From Actinomycetota bacterium (GTDB taxonomy: Bacteria; Actinomycetota; Thermoleophilia; Solirubrobacterales; Solirubrobacteraceae): a stretch of 64,000 nucleotides of DNA. Below the pieces are notes generated by a model, which had not been told where the DNA came from, made no database searches, and saw only the letters and a list, made by a program, of their open reading frames with translations. The translations under genes were made by a program, and so were the position numbers. Shown here piece by piece: positions 9,094-16,471 of the stretch. Each line of letters starts with the position of its first letter. Within the stretch, counting starts at the first letter, position 1. The stretch covers positions 1 through 64,000 of the forward strand of contig VAWY01000121.1 of NCBI GenBank assembly GCA_005888335.1, in the 5' to 3' direction.

Positions 9094-10575
9094 CTAGGAA
9101 GCGGAGCGCGCCGGCTCGAGGCGCACCTTGAAGCCCTTGACGAGCGTGCCGTCGACGCGCTCGATCACGCGCGCCACGTCGGCGGCGGGCACCGACAGGA
9201 TCGCGAAGCGCTCGAGGAGGATGACGTCGCGGATCGCCTCGCCGTCGAGGCCGGTCTCCTCCGTGACCGCATGCACGAGGTCGGCGACCTCCAGGCCGGC
9301 GGCGCGCCCGCCGCTGGCGATCACCTTGACGTAGGGCTCGCGGCCGTTGCGGTGCACGTGCGGCTTGGAGTGGCGCCGCGGGCGCTCCTCGACGCGCGCG
9401 GGCGCCACGTGCTTGCCCGGCGACCAGGGCGCGATCGACGTGCCGACGTGGCGCTCGATCGCCTCCATCTCGCGCTTCTGGCGCGGCTCGGCGAAGGTGA
9501 TGGCGCGCCCGGACCGCCCGACGCGCCCGGTCCGCCCGATCCGGTGCACGTAGACGTCCGGCGACGTCGGGACGTCGTAGTTGATGACGTGGGTGACCGT
9601 CGAGATGTCCAGGCCGCGCGCGGCGACGTCGGTGGCGACGAGGATCGGCAGGCGGCCGCCCTTGAAGGCGAGCATCACACCGTCGCGCTGGCCCTGCGTC
9701 ATGTCGCCGTGCAGGGCCTTGACGTTCATGCCCTGGCGGTCGCCGGCTCGGCCGCCACTGCCGCTGCCACCCTCCTGGCGACCACCACTGTCGCGCAGCT
9801 TGCGGTAGAGCTGCTCGCAGCGGACCTTGGTGCGCACGAACACGATCGCCTGGTGCGGGCGCTCGGCCTCGAGGACCTCGGCGAGCTTGGCCGCCTTGTC
9901 CGCCGGCTTGACCTCCAGTGAGAACTGCTCGACCGAGTCGACCGTCAGCGTCGCCGTCTCGACCTTCACGAGGACCGGGTCGAACAGGTAGCGGTCGGCG
10001 AGCTTGCGGATCGGCGGTGGCATCGTCGCGCTGAACAGCGCGGTCTGGCGGCCGGTCGGGGTCAGCGCGAGGATGCGCTCGACGTCCTCGAGGAAGCCGA
10101 GGTCGAGCATCTCGTCGGCCTCGTCGAGCACGACGTAGCGGCAGTCGTGCAGCATCAGCGAGTGGCGGGAGATGAGGTCCTTGACGCGGCCGACGGTGCC
10201 GACGACGACGTGGCCGCCGCCGCGCAGCTGCGCCTGCTGGGTGCGGATCGGCGCGCCGCCGAAGACCGCGACGACATCGACGGCCTTGCGCGCCCCGTAG
10301 GCGCGCAGCGCCTGCGTGACCTGGATGCACAGCTCGCGCGTCGGGGTGAGCACGAGCGCCTGGACCTCGTCGAAGCCGGGGTCGACCTGCTCCATCATCG
10401 GCAGCCCGAACGCGGCCGTCTTGCCGGAGCCGGTCTGCGCCTGGCCGATGACGTCGCGGCCCTCGAGCAGCGGCGGGATCGCCTGCTCCTGGATCGGGCT
10501 GGGCGCTTCGTAGCCGACGTCGCGCACGGCGGCGAGCGTCGACTCGGACAGGCCGAGGTCGGCGAAGGTGGTCAC
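9094..10575 (-). CDS. DEAD-box RNA helicase
   Basis: The 493-residue product is an ATP-dependent RNA helicase of the DeaD/CsdA/DbpA group. All core motifs are present: the Q motif (FADLGLSESTLAAV and PSPIQEQAIP), Walker A AQTGSGKT (46-53), DEAD in VLDEADEML, SAT in FSATMP, and HRIGRTGR. The C-terminal 90 residues (PYVKVIASGGRAAGLEVADL to AARSAS) match the DbpA-type RNA-binding domain of DeaD proteins. An insertion rich in Gly/Ser/Arg lies between the two RecA domains near residue 280 and looks flexible. The start is GTG, with a -10-like TACCCT 6 nt upstream and no Shine-Dalgarno. Expected roles are ribosome assembly and RNA unwinding, often under cold stress. Confidence 0.95.
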   Translation of the reverse strand: MTTFADLGLSESTLAAVRDVGYEAPSPIQEQAIPPLLEGRDVIGQAQTGSGKTAAFGLPMMEQVDPGFDEVQALVLTPTRELCIQVTQALRAYGARKAVDVVAVFGGAPIRTQQAQLRGGGHVVVGTVGRVKDLISRHSLMLHDCRYVVLDEADEMLDLGFLEDVERILALTPTGRQTALFSATMPPPIRKLADRYLFDPVLVKVETATLTVDSVEQFSLEVKPADKAAKLAEVLEAERPHQAIVFVRTKVRCEQLYRKLRDSGGRQEGGSGSGGRAGDRQGMNVKALHGDMTQGQRDGVMLAFKGGRLPILVATDVAARGLDISTVTHVINYDVPTSPDVYVHRIGRTGRVGRSGRAITFAEPRQKREMEAIERHVGTSIAPWSPGKHVAPARVEERPRRHSKPHVHRNGREPYVKVIASGGRAAGLEVADLVHAVTEETGLDGEAIRDVILLERFAILSVPAADVARVIERVDGTLVKGFKVRLEPARSAS

Positions 10576-10581
10576 TGCTCC

Positions 10582-10587
10582 AGGGTA
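10582..10587 (-). promoter_or_regulatory. -10 hexamer TACCCT of DEAD-box gene
   Basis: TACCCT on the minus strand ends 6 nt before the GTG start of the helicase. There is no ribosome-binding site, which fits leaderless expression. Confidence 0.5.
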
Positions 10588-10595
10588 GTGGGCCT

Positions 10596-11549
10596 TTAAC
10601 GCGACGGATCAAGGAGCAGCTTGCCCCGGGTCCGGCGCTCGGCGAGGTCGATCTGCGCCTGCGCCGCCTCGCTGAGCGCGTAGGTCCCGCCGACCACGAC
10701 GCGCAGCTCTCCGCGCCCCGCGCGCGCGAAGAGGTCGGCGAGCGCCGCGTCGACCATCGCCGGGCGGTCGAGGCAGTCCCACAGCCAGAAGCCCACGACC
10801 GCCTGGCTGCGGCGCATCAGCCGGCCGGTCTTGACCTCGTTCTGCTCGCGCGAGGCGATGCCGTAGACCACCAGGCGCCCGAACGGGCCCAGCGCGGCCA
10901 TCGACTCCTCGAAGATGCGCCCGCCCGCCATCTCGAAGACCACGTCGACGGGCTCGCCGTGGTTGGCCTCGATCAGGCGATCCCGCAGGCCGTCGGGACC
11001 GCCGTCGACCGCCGCGTCGGCGCCGAGCTCGAGCGCGAGCGCGCGCTTGTCCTCGCTCGTGGCGGTCGCGATGACCCGGCCGGCCTCCATGCCGGGCCCG
11101 AGCTGCACGGCGAGCGAGCCGACGCCGCCGGCCGCCGAGTGCACGACGACCGTCTCGCCGTGCGCGACGCGTCCGGCCGTGCGGTACAGGTGCCACGCGG
11201 TGAGGCCCTGGACGAGCAGGGCCAGGGCCGTGCCGTCGTCGACGCCGTCGGGGATCGCGAAGCACAGCGCCGCGGGCGCGGTCGCGTACTCGGCGTAGCC
11301 GCCGTGGCCGCACAGGGCGAGCACGCGCTCGCCGGTGTCCTCGCGCACGCCCGCCACCTCGCTGCCGGGGATCATCGGCAGCGACTGCTTGGCGACGTAC
11401 TGGTCCTGGCGCTGGTGCGTGTCGGCGAAGTTGACGCCTGCGCGCGCGACGCGGACGAGCACCTCGCCGGGGCCGGGCTCGGGTTTCGGCGCGTCGACGA
11501 GACGGAGGACCTCGGGCCCGCCGAACTCCTCGATCTGGATGGCGCGCAC
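10596..11549 (-). CDS. Zinc-independent quinone oxidoreductase (MDR family)
   Basis: The 317-residue product is a medium-chain dehydrogenase/reductase of the NADPH:quinone oxidoreductase type. It opens with the typical AIQIEEFGGPEVL, has GVNFADTHQRQ and PMIPGSEVAG, and binds NADPH through HSAAGGVGSLAVQL. The structural and catalytic zinc ligands of alcohol dehydrogenases are absent. The GTG at 11547-11549 was chosen because the conserved N-terminus begins right there; the longer open frame upstream is antisense to the kinase gene. Its start codon lies only 27 bp from that of the divergent PfkB-type kinase, and the two share a symmetric promoter. Substrate is unknown. Confidence 0.88.
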   Translation of the reverse strand: MRAIQIEEFGGPEVLRLVDAPKPEPGPGEVLVRVARAGVNFADTHQRQDQYVAKQSLPMIPGSEVAGVREDTGERVLALCGHGGYAEYATAPAALCFAIPDGVDDGTALALLVQGLTAWHLYRTAGRVAHGETVVVHSAAGGVGSLAVQLGPGMEAGRVIATATSEDKRALALELGADAAVDGGPDGLRDRLIEANHGEPVDVVFEMAGGRIFEESMAALGPFGRLVVYGIASREQNEVKTGRLMRRSQAVVGFWLWDCLDRPAMVDAALADLFARAGRGELRVVVGGTYALSEAAQAQIDLAERRTRGKLLLDPSR

Positions 11550-11554
11550 GGCGC

Positions 11555-11570
11555 CGGAGGCTAGTCTCCG
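11555..11570. promoter_or_regulatory. Shared bidirectional -10 element
   Basis: An inverted repeat CGGAG/CTCCG flanks GCTAGT. The minus strand reads TAGCCT (11563-11558), 8 nt before the oxidoreductase GTG. The plus strand reads TAGTCT (11562-11567), 9 nt before the kinase ATG. The two hexamers share the TA at 11562-11563. Neither gene has a Shine-Dalgarno. Confidence 0.55.
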
Positions 11571-11576
11571 CCCGCG

Positions 11577-12509
11577 ATGAGCGTCACCGTCGTCGGTTCC
11601 ATCGCCTATGACCGCGTCAAGACCCCGTTCGGCGAGCGCGAGCGGATGCTCGGCGGCGCGGCGACGCACTTCGCGCTGGCCGCCTCGTTCTTCGACGACG
11701 TGCGCGTCGTCGGGCCGGTGGGCGACGACTTCGCCGACGAGGACCTGCGCGTGCTCCAGACGCGCGGGACGAACACCGACGACGTCGAGCGGGTCGCGGG
11801 CGGCAAGACGTTCTTCTGGCACGGCGAGTACGGCTGGGATCTCAACTCGCGCGAGACGCACGACACGCAGCTCGGCGTCTTCGAGCACTTCGAGCCCAAG
11901 CTGAGCCCGGCGAGCCGGGAGAGCGAGGTGCTGTTCCTGGCCAACATCCAGCCCGACCTGCAGCGCGGGGTGCGCGAGCAGTGCCCGGGCGCGCGGTTCG
12001 TGGCCCTGGACTCGATGAACCTGTGGATCGAGATCGCGCGCGACTCGCTCGTGCGCACCATCGAGCAGGTCGACTGCGTGATCCTCAACGACGCCGAGCT
12101 GCGCCAGCTGACCGAGAAGCCCAACCTGGTGCAGGCTGCGCGCGAGATCCACGCCATGGGCCCGAGCGTGGTCGTCGCCAAGCAGGGCGAGTACGGCGCG
12201 GCGCTCCTCGCGCGCGACACGTTCTTCGCGCTGCCCGCCTATCCGCTCGAGACCGTCGTCGACCCGACCGGCGCCGGCGACACGTTCGCCGGCGGCTTCG
12301 TCGGCTACCTCGCCGCCCGGCGCGGCGAGCTCGGCGACGAGGCCCTGCGGCGCGCGATGGCGTTCGGCACGGCGCTGGCGTCGTTCAACGTCGAGGAGTT
12401 CGGGACCGAGCGCATCGCTCGCCTGACCGCCGACGAGATCGCGGAGCGCGTCGACGACCTCGTGCGCATCACGCGCTTCGAGACGGTGCCGCTCGAGTTG
12501 CGCGCCTGA
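11577..12509 (+). CDS. PfkB-family sugar/nucleoside kinase
   Basis: The 310-residue protein belongs to the ribokinase/PfkB family, which phosphorylates sugars or nucleosides with ATP. The N-terminal GSIAYDRVKTPFG and GGAATHFALAASFF form the substrate lid and GG switch. The C-terminal signature DPTGAGDTFAGGF holds the catalytic Asp and anion hole. The substrate is not readable; the WHGEYGWDLN segment resembles a conserved bacterial PfkB subgroup whose substrate I cannot name. The ATG directly follows the bidirectional -10 and has no ribosome-binding site. A small membrane-protein gene follows after 50 bp. Confidence 0.88.
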   Translation: MSVTVVGSIAYDRVKTPFGERERMLGGAATHFALAASFFDDVRVVGPVGDDFADEDLRVLQTRGTNTDDVERVAGGKTFFWHGEYGWDLNSRETHDTQLGVFEHFEPKLSPASRESEVLFLANIQPDLQRGVREQCPGARFVALDSMNLWIEIARDSLVRTIEQVDCVILNDAELRQLTEKPNLVQAAREIHAMGPSVVVAKQGEYGAALLARDTFFALPAYPLETVVDPTGAGDTFAGGFVGYLAARRGELGDEALRRAMAFGTALASFNVEEFGTERIARLTADEIAERVDDLVRITRFETVPLELRA

Positions 12510-12533
12510 CCGCGGCTCTTGTGGGATCCCGCA

Positions 12534-12555
12534 GCGACGGGTAGCTTGCCGTCGC
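12534..12555 (+). promoter_or_regulatory. Inverted repeat centred on -10 TAGCTT
   Basis: GCGACGG (12534-12540) and CCGTCGC (12549-12555) form a perfect 7-bp inverted repeat. The 8-nt centre holds TAGCTT (12542-12547), 12 nt before the next ATG. It may be an operator over the -10, or an RNA hairpin ending the kinase transcript. Confidence 0.4.
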
Positions 12556-12559
12556 GGGG

Positions 12560-12844
12560 ATGAGTTGGACCTTCATCTACCTGATGATCGGGCTGAAGAT
12601 CCCGATCGCCGCCCTGCTGTATCTGGTGTGGTGGGCCATCCACCAGACCCCCGAGACGGCGGATCCGAAGGCCGGTGACGACGGCGGGGCCCGCCGTCCG
12701 CGCCACCCGCGCCCGGGCCTGCCGCGCCATCCGCGGCCGCGCGGCGCCCACGGGCTGCCGGTGCCGGTGCCGCCGAAGCGGATGCGGGTCGTGCCGGCGA
12801 GGTCGCTGGCGAGGGCGCGGGCGCGGGAGCACGCCCGGCCGTAG
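12560..12844 (+). CDS. Small single-span membrane protein
   Basis: The 94-residue product starts SWTFIYLMIGLKIPIAALLYLVWWAIH, one clear transmembrane helix (about residues 5-26). The rest is a hydrophilic, Pro/Arg-rich cytoplasmic or surface tail with PRHPRPGLPRHPRPRG and a basic C-terminus. I do not recognise a family. The first 30 residues look like a real conserved membrane segment and the ATG follows a -10-like TAGCTT. The TAG stop is the first three bases of the 55-nt inverted end of the element at 12842-13098, so the tail may have been set by that element. Confidence 0.6.
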   Translation: MSWTFIYLMIGLKIPIAALLYLVWWAIHQTPETADPKAGDDGGARRPRHPRPGLPRHPRPRGAHGLPVPVPPKRMRVVPARSLARARAREHARP

Positions 12845-13098
12845 CGCTCCGCTCGGGCGTTTGTCTCGGGTCGCAGCCGGGTCCGAGGCACCGAGGGGAA
12901 GCGGACCGTGGTCCGCGCCAGGGCCGCGCGGCGTCCTTCGCGGTCCCGGCTCCCCGGGCGGCGAGCGCCTACGCGCCAGCGTCAAGTAGCGCATGACTGT
13001 CATGCGGTTCTTGACTCGCGCGCTCGTGACCGAGCGGCAACGCGCCTCGGTGCCACGGACGCGGCCGCGACCCGAGACAAACGCCCGAGCGAGCGCTA
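12842..13098. repeat. 257-bp element with 55-nt terminal inverted repeats
   Basis: The left arm 12842-12896 and right arm 13045-13098 are inverted copies. Reading inward from either end gives TAGCGCTC, GCTCGGGCG, TTTGTCTCGGGTCGC and later CCGAGG, with one 1-base gap and three mismatches over 55 positions. The interior holds a hairpin (CGGACC/GGTCCG near 12902-12915) and a 35-nt near-palindrome. The TAG stops of both convergent flanking genes are the first bases of the two arms. It contains no believable open frame. It may be a MITE-like element, a structured RNA, or a bidirectional transcription stop. Confidence 0.7.
12981..13015. promoter_or_regulatory. 35-nt near-palindrome inside the inverted-repeat element
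   Basis: Two 17-nt arms around one base match at 15 positions; the core is GCATGACTGTCATGC. Each end reads outward as CTTGAC. The symmetry suggests binding of a dimeric protein or cruciform formation. No gene starts nearby. Confidence 0.5.
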
Positions 13099-13887
13099 CC
13101 AAACCCTCCGCCGCGCCGCCGGGAACTCCCGCAGCACCCCAGGCAGCAACGGCAGCACCCTCCGCACGGACGCCGCCGACGCGGCCAACGCCGCCTCCCG
13201 CCGCGGTCCCCACTCCAACCCATAACGCTCGCGCAACACCCGGGGCAGCAGCCCCACCGTCACCAGCCCCACCACGCCCTCGAACACCGCCCTCACCGGC
13301 CAGGGCAGCCCCGGATGCAGCACGCCGTCCGCGATCCGCCGCGCGTCCTCACCCACGACGCATTCGTCCCGAACAACACGCTCGAAGTACTCCACGAACG
13401 CGCCGTGGGACCCCGGCCACCATCCCTCCGGCACCCCGCACGCCACGGCGAAGCGCGTCTGCTCGCGGTAGTAGCGCTCGACCTCAGCGAGCGACAACGA
13501 GCGCACGTAGCGCTGATAGACGACGAGCGCGCTGTCCACGAGCGTCGCCCAGACCCACAGCAGCAGGTCCGGATCGTTCGCGTCATACCGGCGCCCGTCC
13601 GGCGCCACGCCATGCACGCTCGCGTGCCGCGCCCGCAACCGCCGCGAAGCCTCCGCCGAGACCGCCGCGTCGCCGAAGACGATCTTCGTCGTGAGGTCGA
13701 GCGTGCGGTAGAGCCGCCCCCATGGGTCGGCCTCATACCGCGAGTGCTCAACGACCCCCGCCGCCACGAGCGGGTGGGCCACCTGGAGCAGGAGCGCCCG
13801 ACCGCCGCCGGCCAGCAGGACGGCCTCCCGGTTGACCCGCCAGGTGACGGTGTCCGGACCGAACAGGCCGATCCGATCGGTTGCCAT
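13096..13887 (-). CDS. DUF2236 / MpaB-like oxygenase-family protein
   Basis: The 263-residue product matches the DUF2236 (MpaB / Lcp-type) family, whose characterised members are haem-dependent oxygenases such as latex-clearing protein. Visible family segments are GPDTVTWRVNREAVLLAGGGRALLLQVAHP with VAAGVVEHS, then DPDLLLWVWATLVDSALVVYQRYV. The conserved His in QVAHPLVAAGV and those in EHSRY are candidate haem ligands, but the activity is not proven for this branch. The ATG at 13885-13887 sits at the conserved N-terminus and has TACGGT 9 nt upstream on this strand. It is divergent from dcd through a shared promoter. Its TAG lies in the right arm of the 257-bp element. Confidence 0.8.
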   Translation of the reverse strand: MATDRIGLFGPDTVTWRVNREAVLLAGGGRALLLQVAHPLVAAGVVEHSRYEADPWGRLYRTLDLTTKIVFGDAAVSAEASRRLRARHASVHGVAPDGRRYDANDPDLLLWVWATLVDSALVVYQRYVRSLSLAEVERYYREQTRFAVACGVPEGWWPGSHGAFVEYFERVVRDECVVGEDARRIADGVLHPGLPWPVRAVFEGVVGLVTVGLLPRVLRERYGLEWGPRREAALAASAASVRRVLPLLPGVLREFPAARRRVW

Positions 13888-13896
13888 CCCGGCCGG

Positions 13897-13906
13897 ACCG
13901 TACCAT
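13897..13906. promoter_or_regulatory. Shared bidirectional -10 element of dcd and DUF2236 gene
   Basis: The sequence ACCGTACCAT reads TACCAT on plus (13901-13906), 6 nt before the dcd ATG. It reads TACGGT on minus (13902-13897), 9 nt before the DUF2236 ATG. The two hexamers share the TA at 13901-13902. No Shine-Dalgarno precedes either start. Confidence 0.5.
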
Positions 13907-13912
13907 CGGGGC

Positions 13913-14488
13913 ATGCCCACCTCCGTGCTCTCGGACGGGACGATCCGCCGCCTGGTCGAGGAGGGCCGCGTCGGCCTCGAGCCGTGGGATCCCGGCATGG
14001 TCCAGCCGGCGAGCGTGGACCTGCGGCTCGGGCGCTCGTTCCGCGTGTTCCACAACCACCGCGCGGCGGCGATCGACCTGCGCGAGCCGCCGACGAACCT
14101 GACCGAGCACATCGTCGTCGAGCAGGACGAGCCCTTCGTCATCCACCCCGGCGAGTTCGTCCTCGGCGTGACGCAGGAGTGGGTCTCGCTGCCCGACGAC
14201 ATCGTCGCGCGGATCGAGGGCAAGAGCTCGATCGGCCGCCTCGGGCTCATCGTCCACGCGACCGCGGGCTTCGTCGATCCCGGCTTCGCCGGCACGCTGA
14301 CGCTGGAGATCACGAACCTCACGCGGGTGCCGATCAAGCTCTGGCCCGGCCTGGCGATCTGCCAGCTGAGCTTCATGGCGCTCGACAAGCCGGCCGAGCG
14401 GCCCTACGGCCACCCCGACCTCGGCTCGCACTACCACGGCCAGGTGGAGGCGACCGAGAGCCGCTACGAGGGTAGGGTCCAGGCATGA
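13913..14488 (+). CDS. dcd: dCTP deaminase
   Basis: The 191-residue product has the usual length for dCTP deaminase, which converts dCTP to dUTP for thymidylate synthesis. The signature is intact: GKSSIGRLGLIVHATAGFVDPGFAG, with the catalytic Glu in GEFVLGVTQE and the Ser/Arg of GKSSIGR, and the C-terminal GSHYHGQ segment that closes over the nucleotide. The HATAGFVDPGF form resembles actinobacterial enzymes such as that of Mycobacterium tuberculosis, some of which also hydrolyse dUTP, so bifunctionality is possible. The ATG follows the shared -10 by 6 nt. The next gene overlaps its end by 4 bp. Confidence 0.95.
   Translation: MPTSVLSDGTIRRLVEEGRVGLEPWDPGMVQPASVDLRLGRSFRVFHNHRAAAIDLREPPTNLTEHIVVEQDEPFVIHPGEFVLGVTQEWVSLPDDIVARIEGKSSIGRLGLIVHATAGFVDPGFAGTLTLEITNLTRVPIKLWPGLAICQLSFMALDKPAERPYGHPDLGSHYHGQVEATESRYEGRVQA
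14473..14478 (+). promoter_or_regulatory. -10 hexamer TAGGGT inside dcd 3' end
   Basis: TAGGGT lies within the last codons of dcd, 6 nt before the ATG of the small membrane-protein gene. This spacing matches the leaderless pattern seen elsewhere in the window. The gene may also be coupled to dcd by their ATGA overlap. Confidence 0.4.
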
Positions 14489-14712
14489 CCGCGCTGTGGA
14501 TGCTGGCCGCCGAGGCGGCAAAAGAGGAGCCCTCGCACACCGCCTTCTACATGGCCGGCGGCGCGCTGGCCGTCTGGGCGCTCGTCGTCTCCGCGCTGGG
14601 GATCACGCAGCACGACTTCCCCAGCGGCCCCGGCGGACGCGTCGCGGTCATCACGCTGAGCGTGATCCTCGTGGTCGCCGCGACGTCGACGGCGGTCATC
14701 ACGGCGGGCTAG
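14485..14712 (+). CDS. Small two-span membrane protein
   Basis: The 75-residue product has two hydrophobic helices, about residues 22-42 (AFYMAGGALAVWALVVSALGI) and 54-72 (VAVITLSVILVVAATSTAVI), joined by a short polar loop HDFPSGPGG. The N-terminus contains KEEPSHT. I recognise no named family, but the composition, codon pattern and ATGA overlap with dcd support a real gene. It lies 50 bp upstream of citrate synthase. A role cannot be assigned from sequence. Confidence 0.65.
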   Translation: MTALWMLAAEAAKEEPSHTAFYMAGGALAVWALVVSALGITQHDFPSGPGGRVAVITLSVILVVAATSTAVITAG

Positions 14713-14762
14713 CGGCCCGCGACCTGCGAAGATTCGGTGCTCCACAAAGACAGGAGCGCCCC

Positions 14763-16109
14763 GTGAGCAGCGAGACCCAGGAGAAGGCCGGTGTAGCCGG
14801 CGACGGCGCCCCCGAGGATCGCCGCGACAGCCTCACGATCACCGACAACCGGACGGGACGGACCTACGAGGTCCCGATCGAGGACGGCACCATCCGCGCG
14901 CCCGCGCTGCGCGACATCAAGGTGAACGACGACGACTTCGGGCTGATGAGCTACGACCCGGCGTTCATGAACACCGCGTCGTGCCGCTCGGCGATCACCT
15001 TCCTCGACGGCGAGAACGGCGTCCTCGAGTACCGCGGCTACCCCATCGAGCAGCTCGCCGAGAAGTCGACCTACCTCGAGGTCGCCTACCTGCTCATCCA
15101 CGGCGAGCTGCCGACCACGGACGAGCTGTCCAACTGGTGCCACGAGATCACCATCCACACCTTCGTCCACGAGAACGTCAAGACGTTCATCCAGGGCTTC
15201 CGCCACGACGCGCACCCCATGGGCATGCTCGTCGGCTCGGTCGGCGCGCTGTCGACGTTCTATCCCGACGCCAACAACATCAAGGACCCCGACAACCGGA
15301 TGGCCCAGACCATCCGGCTGATCGCCAAGATGCCGACGCTGGCCGCGTTCGCCTACCGGCACTCGATGGGCCAGCCCTACAACTATCCGGTCAACGAGCT
15401 CGCCTACAGCGAGAACTTCCTGAACATGATGTTCCGGATGACCGAGCTGCGCTACGAGCCCGATCCGAAGATCGCGCGCGCGCTCGACATCCTCTTCATC
15501 CTCCACGCCGACCACGAGCAGAACTGCTCGACGAACGCGGTGCGCTCGGTCGGCTCGTCGCAGGTCGACCCCTACTCGGCGGTGGCCGCCGGCGTCGCGG
15601 CGCTGTACGGCCCCCTGCACGGCGGCGCCAACGAGGCCGTGCTGCGCATGCTCAGCCGCATCGGGTCCACGGACAACATCCCCGACTTCGTCAAGGGCGT
15701 GAAGGAGGGCAAGGAGCGCCTGATGGGCTTCGGCCACCGGGTCTACAAGAACTACGACCCGCGGGCCAAGATCATCAAGCAGGCGACCGAGGACGTCTTC
15801 GAGGCGACCGGGGCCAAGAACCCGCTGCTCGCCATCGCCACCGAGCTCGAGCGGATCGCCCTCGAGGACGACTACTTCGTCTCGCGCAAGCTCTACCCGA
15901 ACGTCGACTTCTACTCGGGCCTCATCTACGAGGCGCTCGGCCTGCCCGTCGCGATCTTCCCGGTCATGTTCGCCATAGGGCGCACGAGCGGCTGGATCGC
16001 CCAGTGGCTGGAGCTCGTCCAGGACCCCGAGCAGAAGATCGCCCGGCCGCGGCAGATCTACACCGGCGAGCGCGGCCGCGACTACGTGCCGATCGAGCAG
16101 CGAGGGTGA
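14763..16109 (+). CDS. gltA: Citrate synthase
   Basis: The 448-residue enzyme condenses acetyl-CoA and oxaloacetate to citrate, the entry step of the TCA cycle. It is full length for the hexameric bacterial type. Catalytic regions are present: LHADHEQNCST, GPLHGGANE with the active His, GFGHRVYKNYDPRA with the oxaloacetate-binding His/Arg, and the catalytic Asp in YPNVDFYSG. The GTG start at 14763 is preceded by AGGAG about 6 nt upstream, unlike its leaderless neighbours. A short gene for an unknown protein follows after 13 bp. Confidence 0.97.
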   Translation: MSSETQEKAGVAGDGAPEDRRDSLTITDNRTGRTYEVPIEDGTIRAPALRDIKVNDDDFGLMSYDPAFMNTASCRSAITFLDGENGVLEYRGYPIEQLAEKSTYLEVAYLLIHGELPTTDELSNWCHEITIHTFVHENVKTFIQGFRHDAHPMGMLVGSVGALSTFYPDANNIKDPDNRMAQTIRLIAKMPTLAAFAYRHSMGQPYNYPVNELAYSENFLNMMFRMTELRYEPDPKIARALDILFILHADHEQNCSTNAVRSVGSSQVDPYSAVAAGVAALYGPLHGGANEAVLRMLSRIGSTDNIPDFVKGVKEGKERLMGFGHRVYKNYDPRAKIIKQATEDVFEATGAKNPLLAIATELERIALEDDYFVSRKLYPNVDFYSGLIYEALGLPVAIFPVMFAIGRTSGWIAQWLELVQDPEQKIARPRQIYTGERGRDYVPIEQRG

Positions 16110-16122
16110 CACCCGAAACCGC

Positions 16123-16470
16123 GTGAGCTGGCGGCTGACCGTCCGCGCGGGCTCGCGGGTCCAGCACTCCGAGGCGGCCACGCTCGAGGACGCGCTGGGC
16201 GCCGTGCGCGAGCGTCTCGCCACGCTCGAGCCGACCGCGCGGCGCGGCCCCGCCAACGCGCTGTTCCGCGAGATCCCGTCGGAGGAGCAGGTCGCCGCGC
16301 GGCTCGAGCTGCGCGGGCCGCGGCGCGGGCCGGCCGCCCGCCGCGGCGGGGTCGACCTGCGCGGCGACGGCTCATTGGCCGCATGGACGGGGCGGGTGAG
16401 CAAGCGCGAGCTGGCCGCGGAGCGCGGAGAGGACGCGGTCGCCGCCCTGGGCCGCGCGCTGGGCGGGTGA
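16123..16470 (+). CDS. Hypothetical protein downstream of gltA
   Basis: The 115-residue product is charged and Arg/Ala-rich, with no signal peptide or membrane helix. It begins SWRLTVRAGSRVQHSEAATLEDALGAVRERL, a compact alpha/beta-looking segment, and ends RELAAERGEDAVAALGRALGG. I do not recognise a family. The GTG start lies 13 bp after the gltA stop and the gene ends 1 bp from the convergent kinase, so it fills the space as a real gene would. It is probably cotranscribed with gltA. Function unknown. Confidence 0.55.
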   Translation: MSWRLTVRAGSRVQHSEAATLEDALGAVRERLATLEPTARRGPANALFREIPSEEQVAARLELRGPRRGPAARRGGVDLRGDGSLAAWTGRVSKRELAAERGEDAVAALGRALGG

Positions 16471-16471
16471 G

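Noticed and set aside
12305..13694. Several open frames crossing the 12842-13098 element, sharing TRDKRPS-like peptides on both strands
   Set aside because: The shared peptide arises because the element is an inverted repeat. None has a ribosome site or family similarity.
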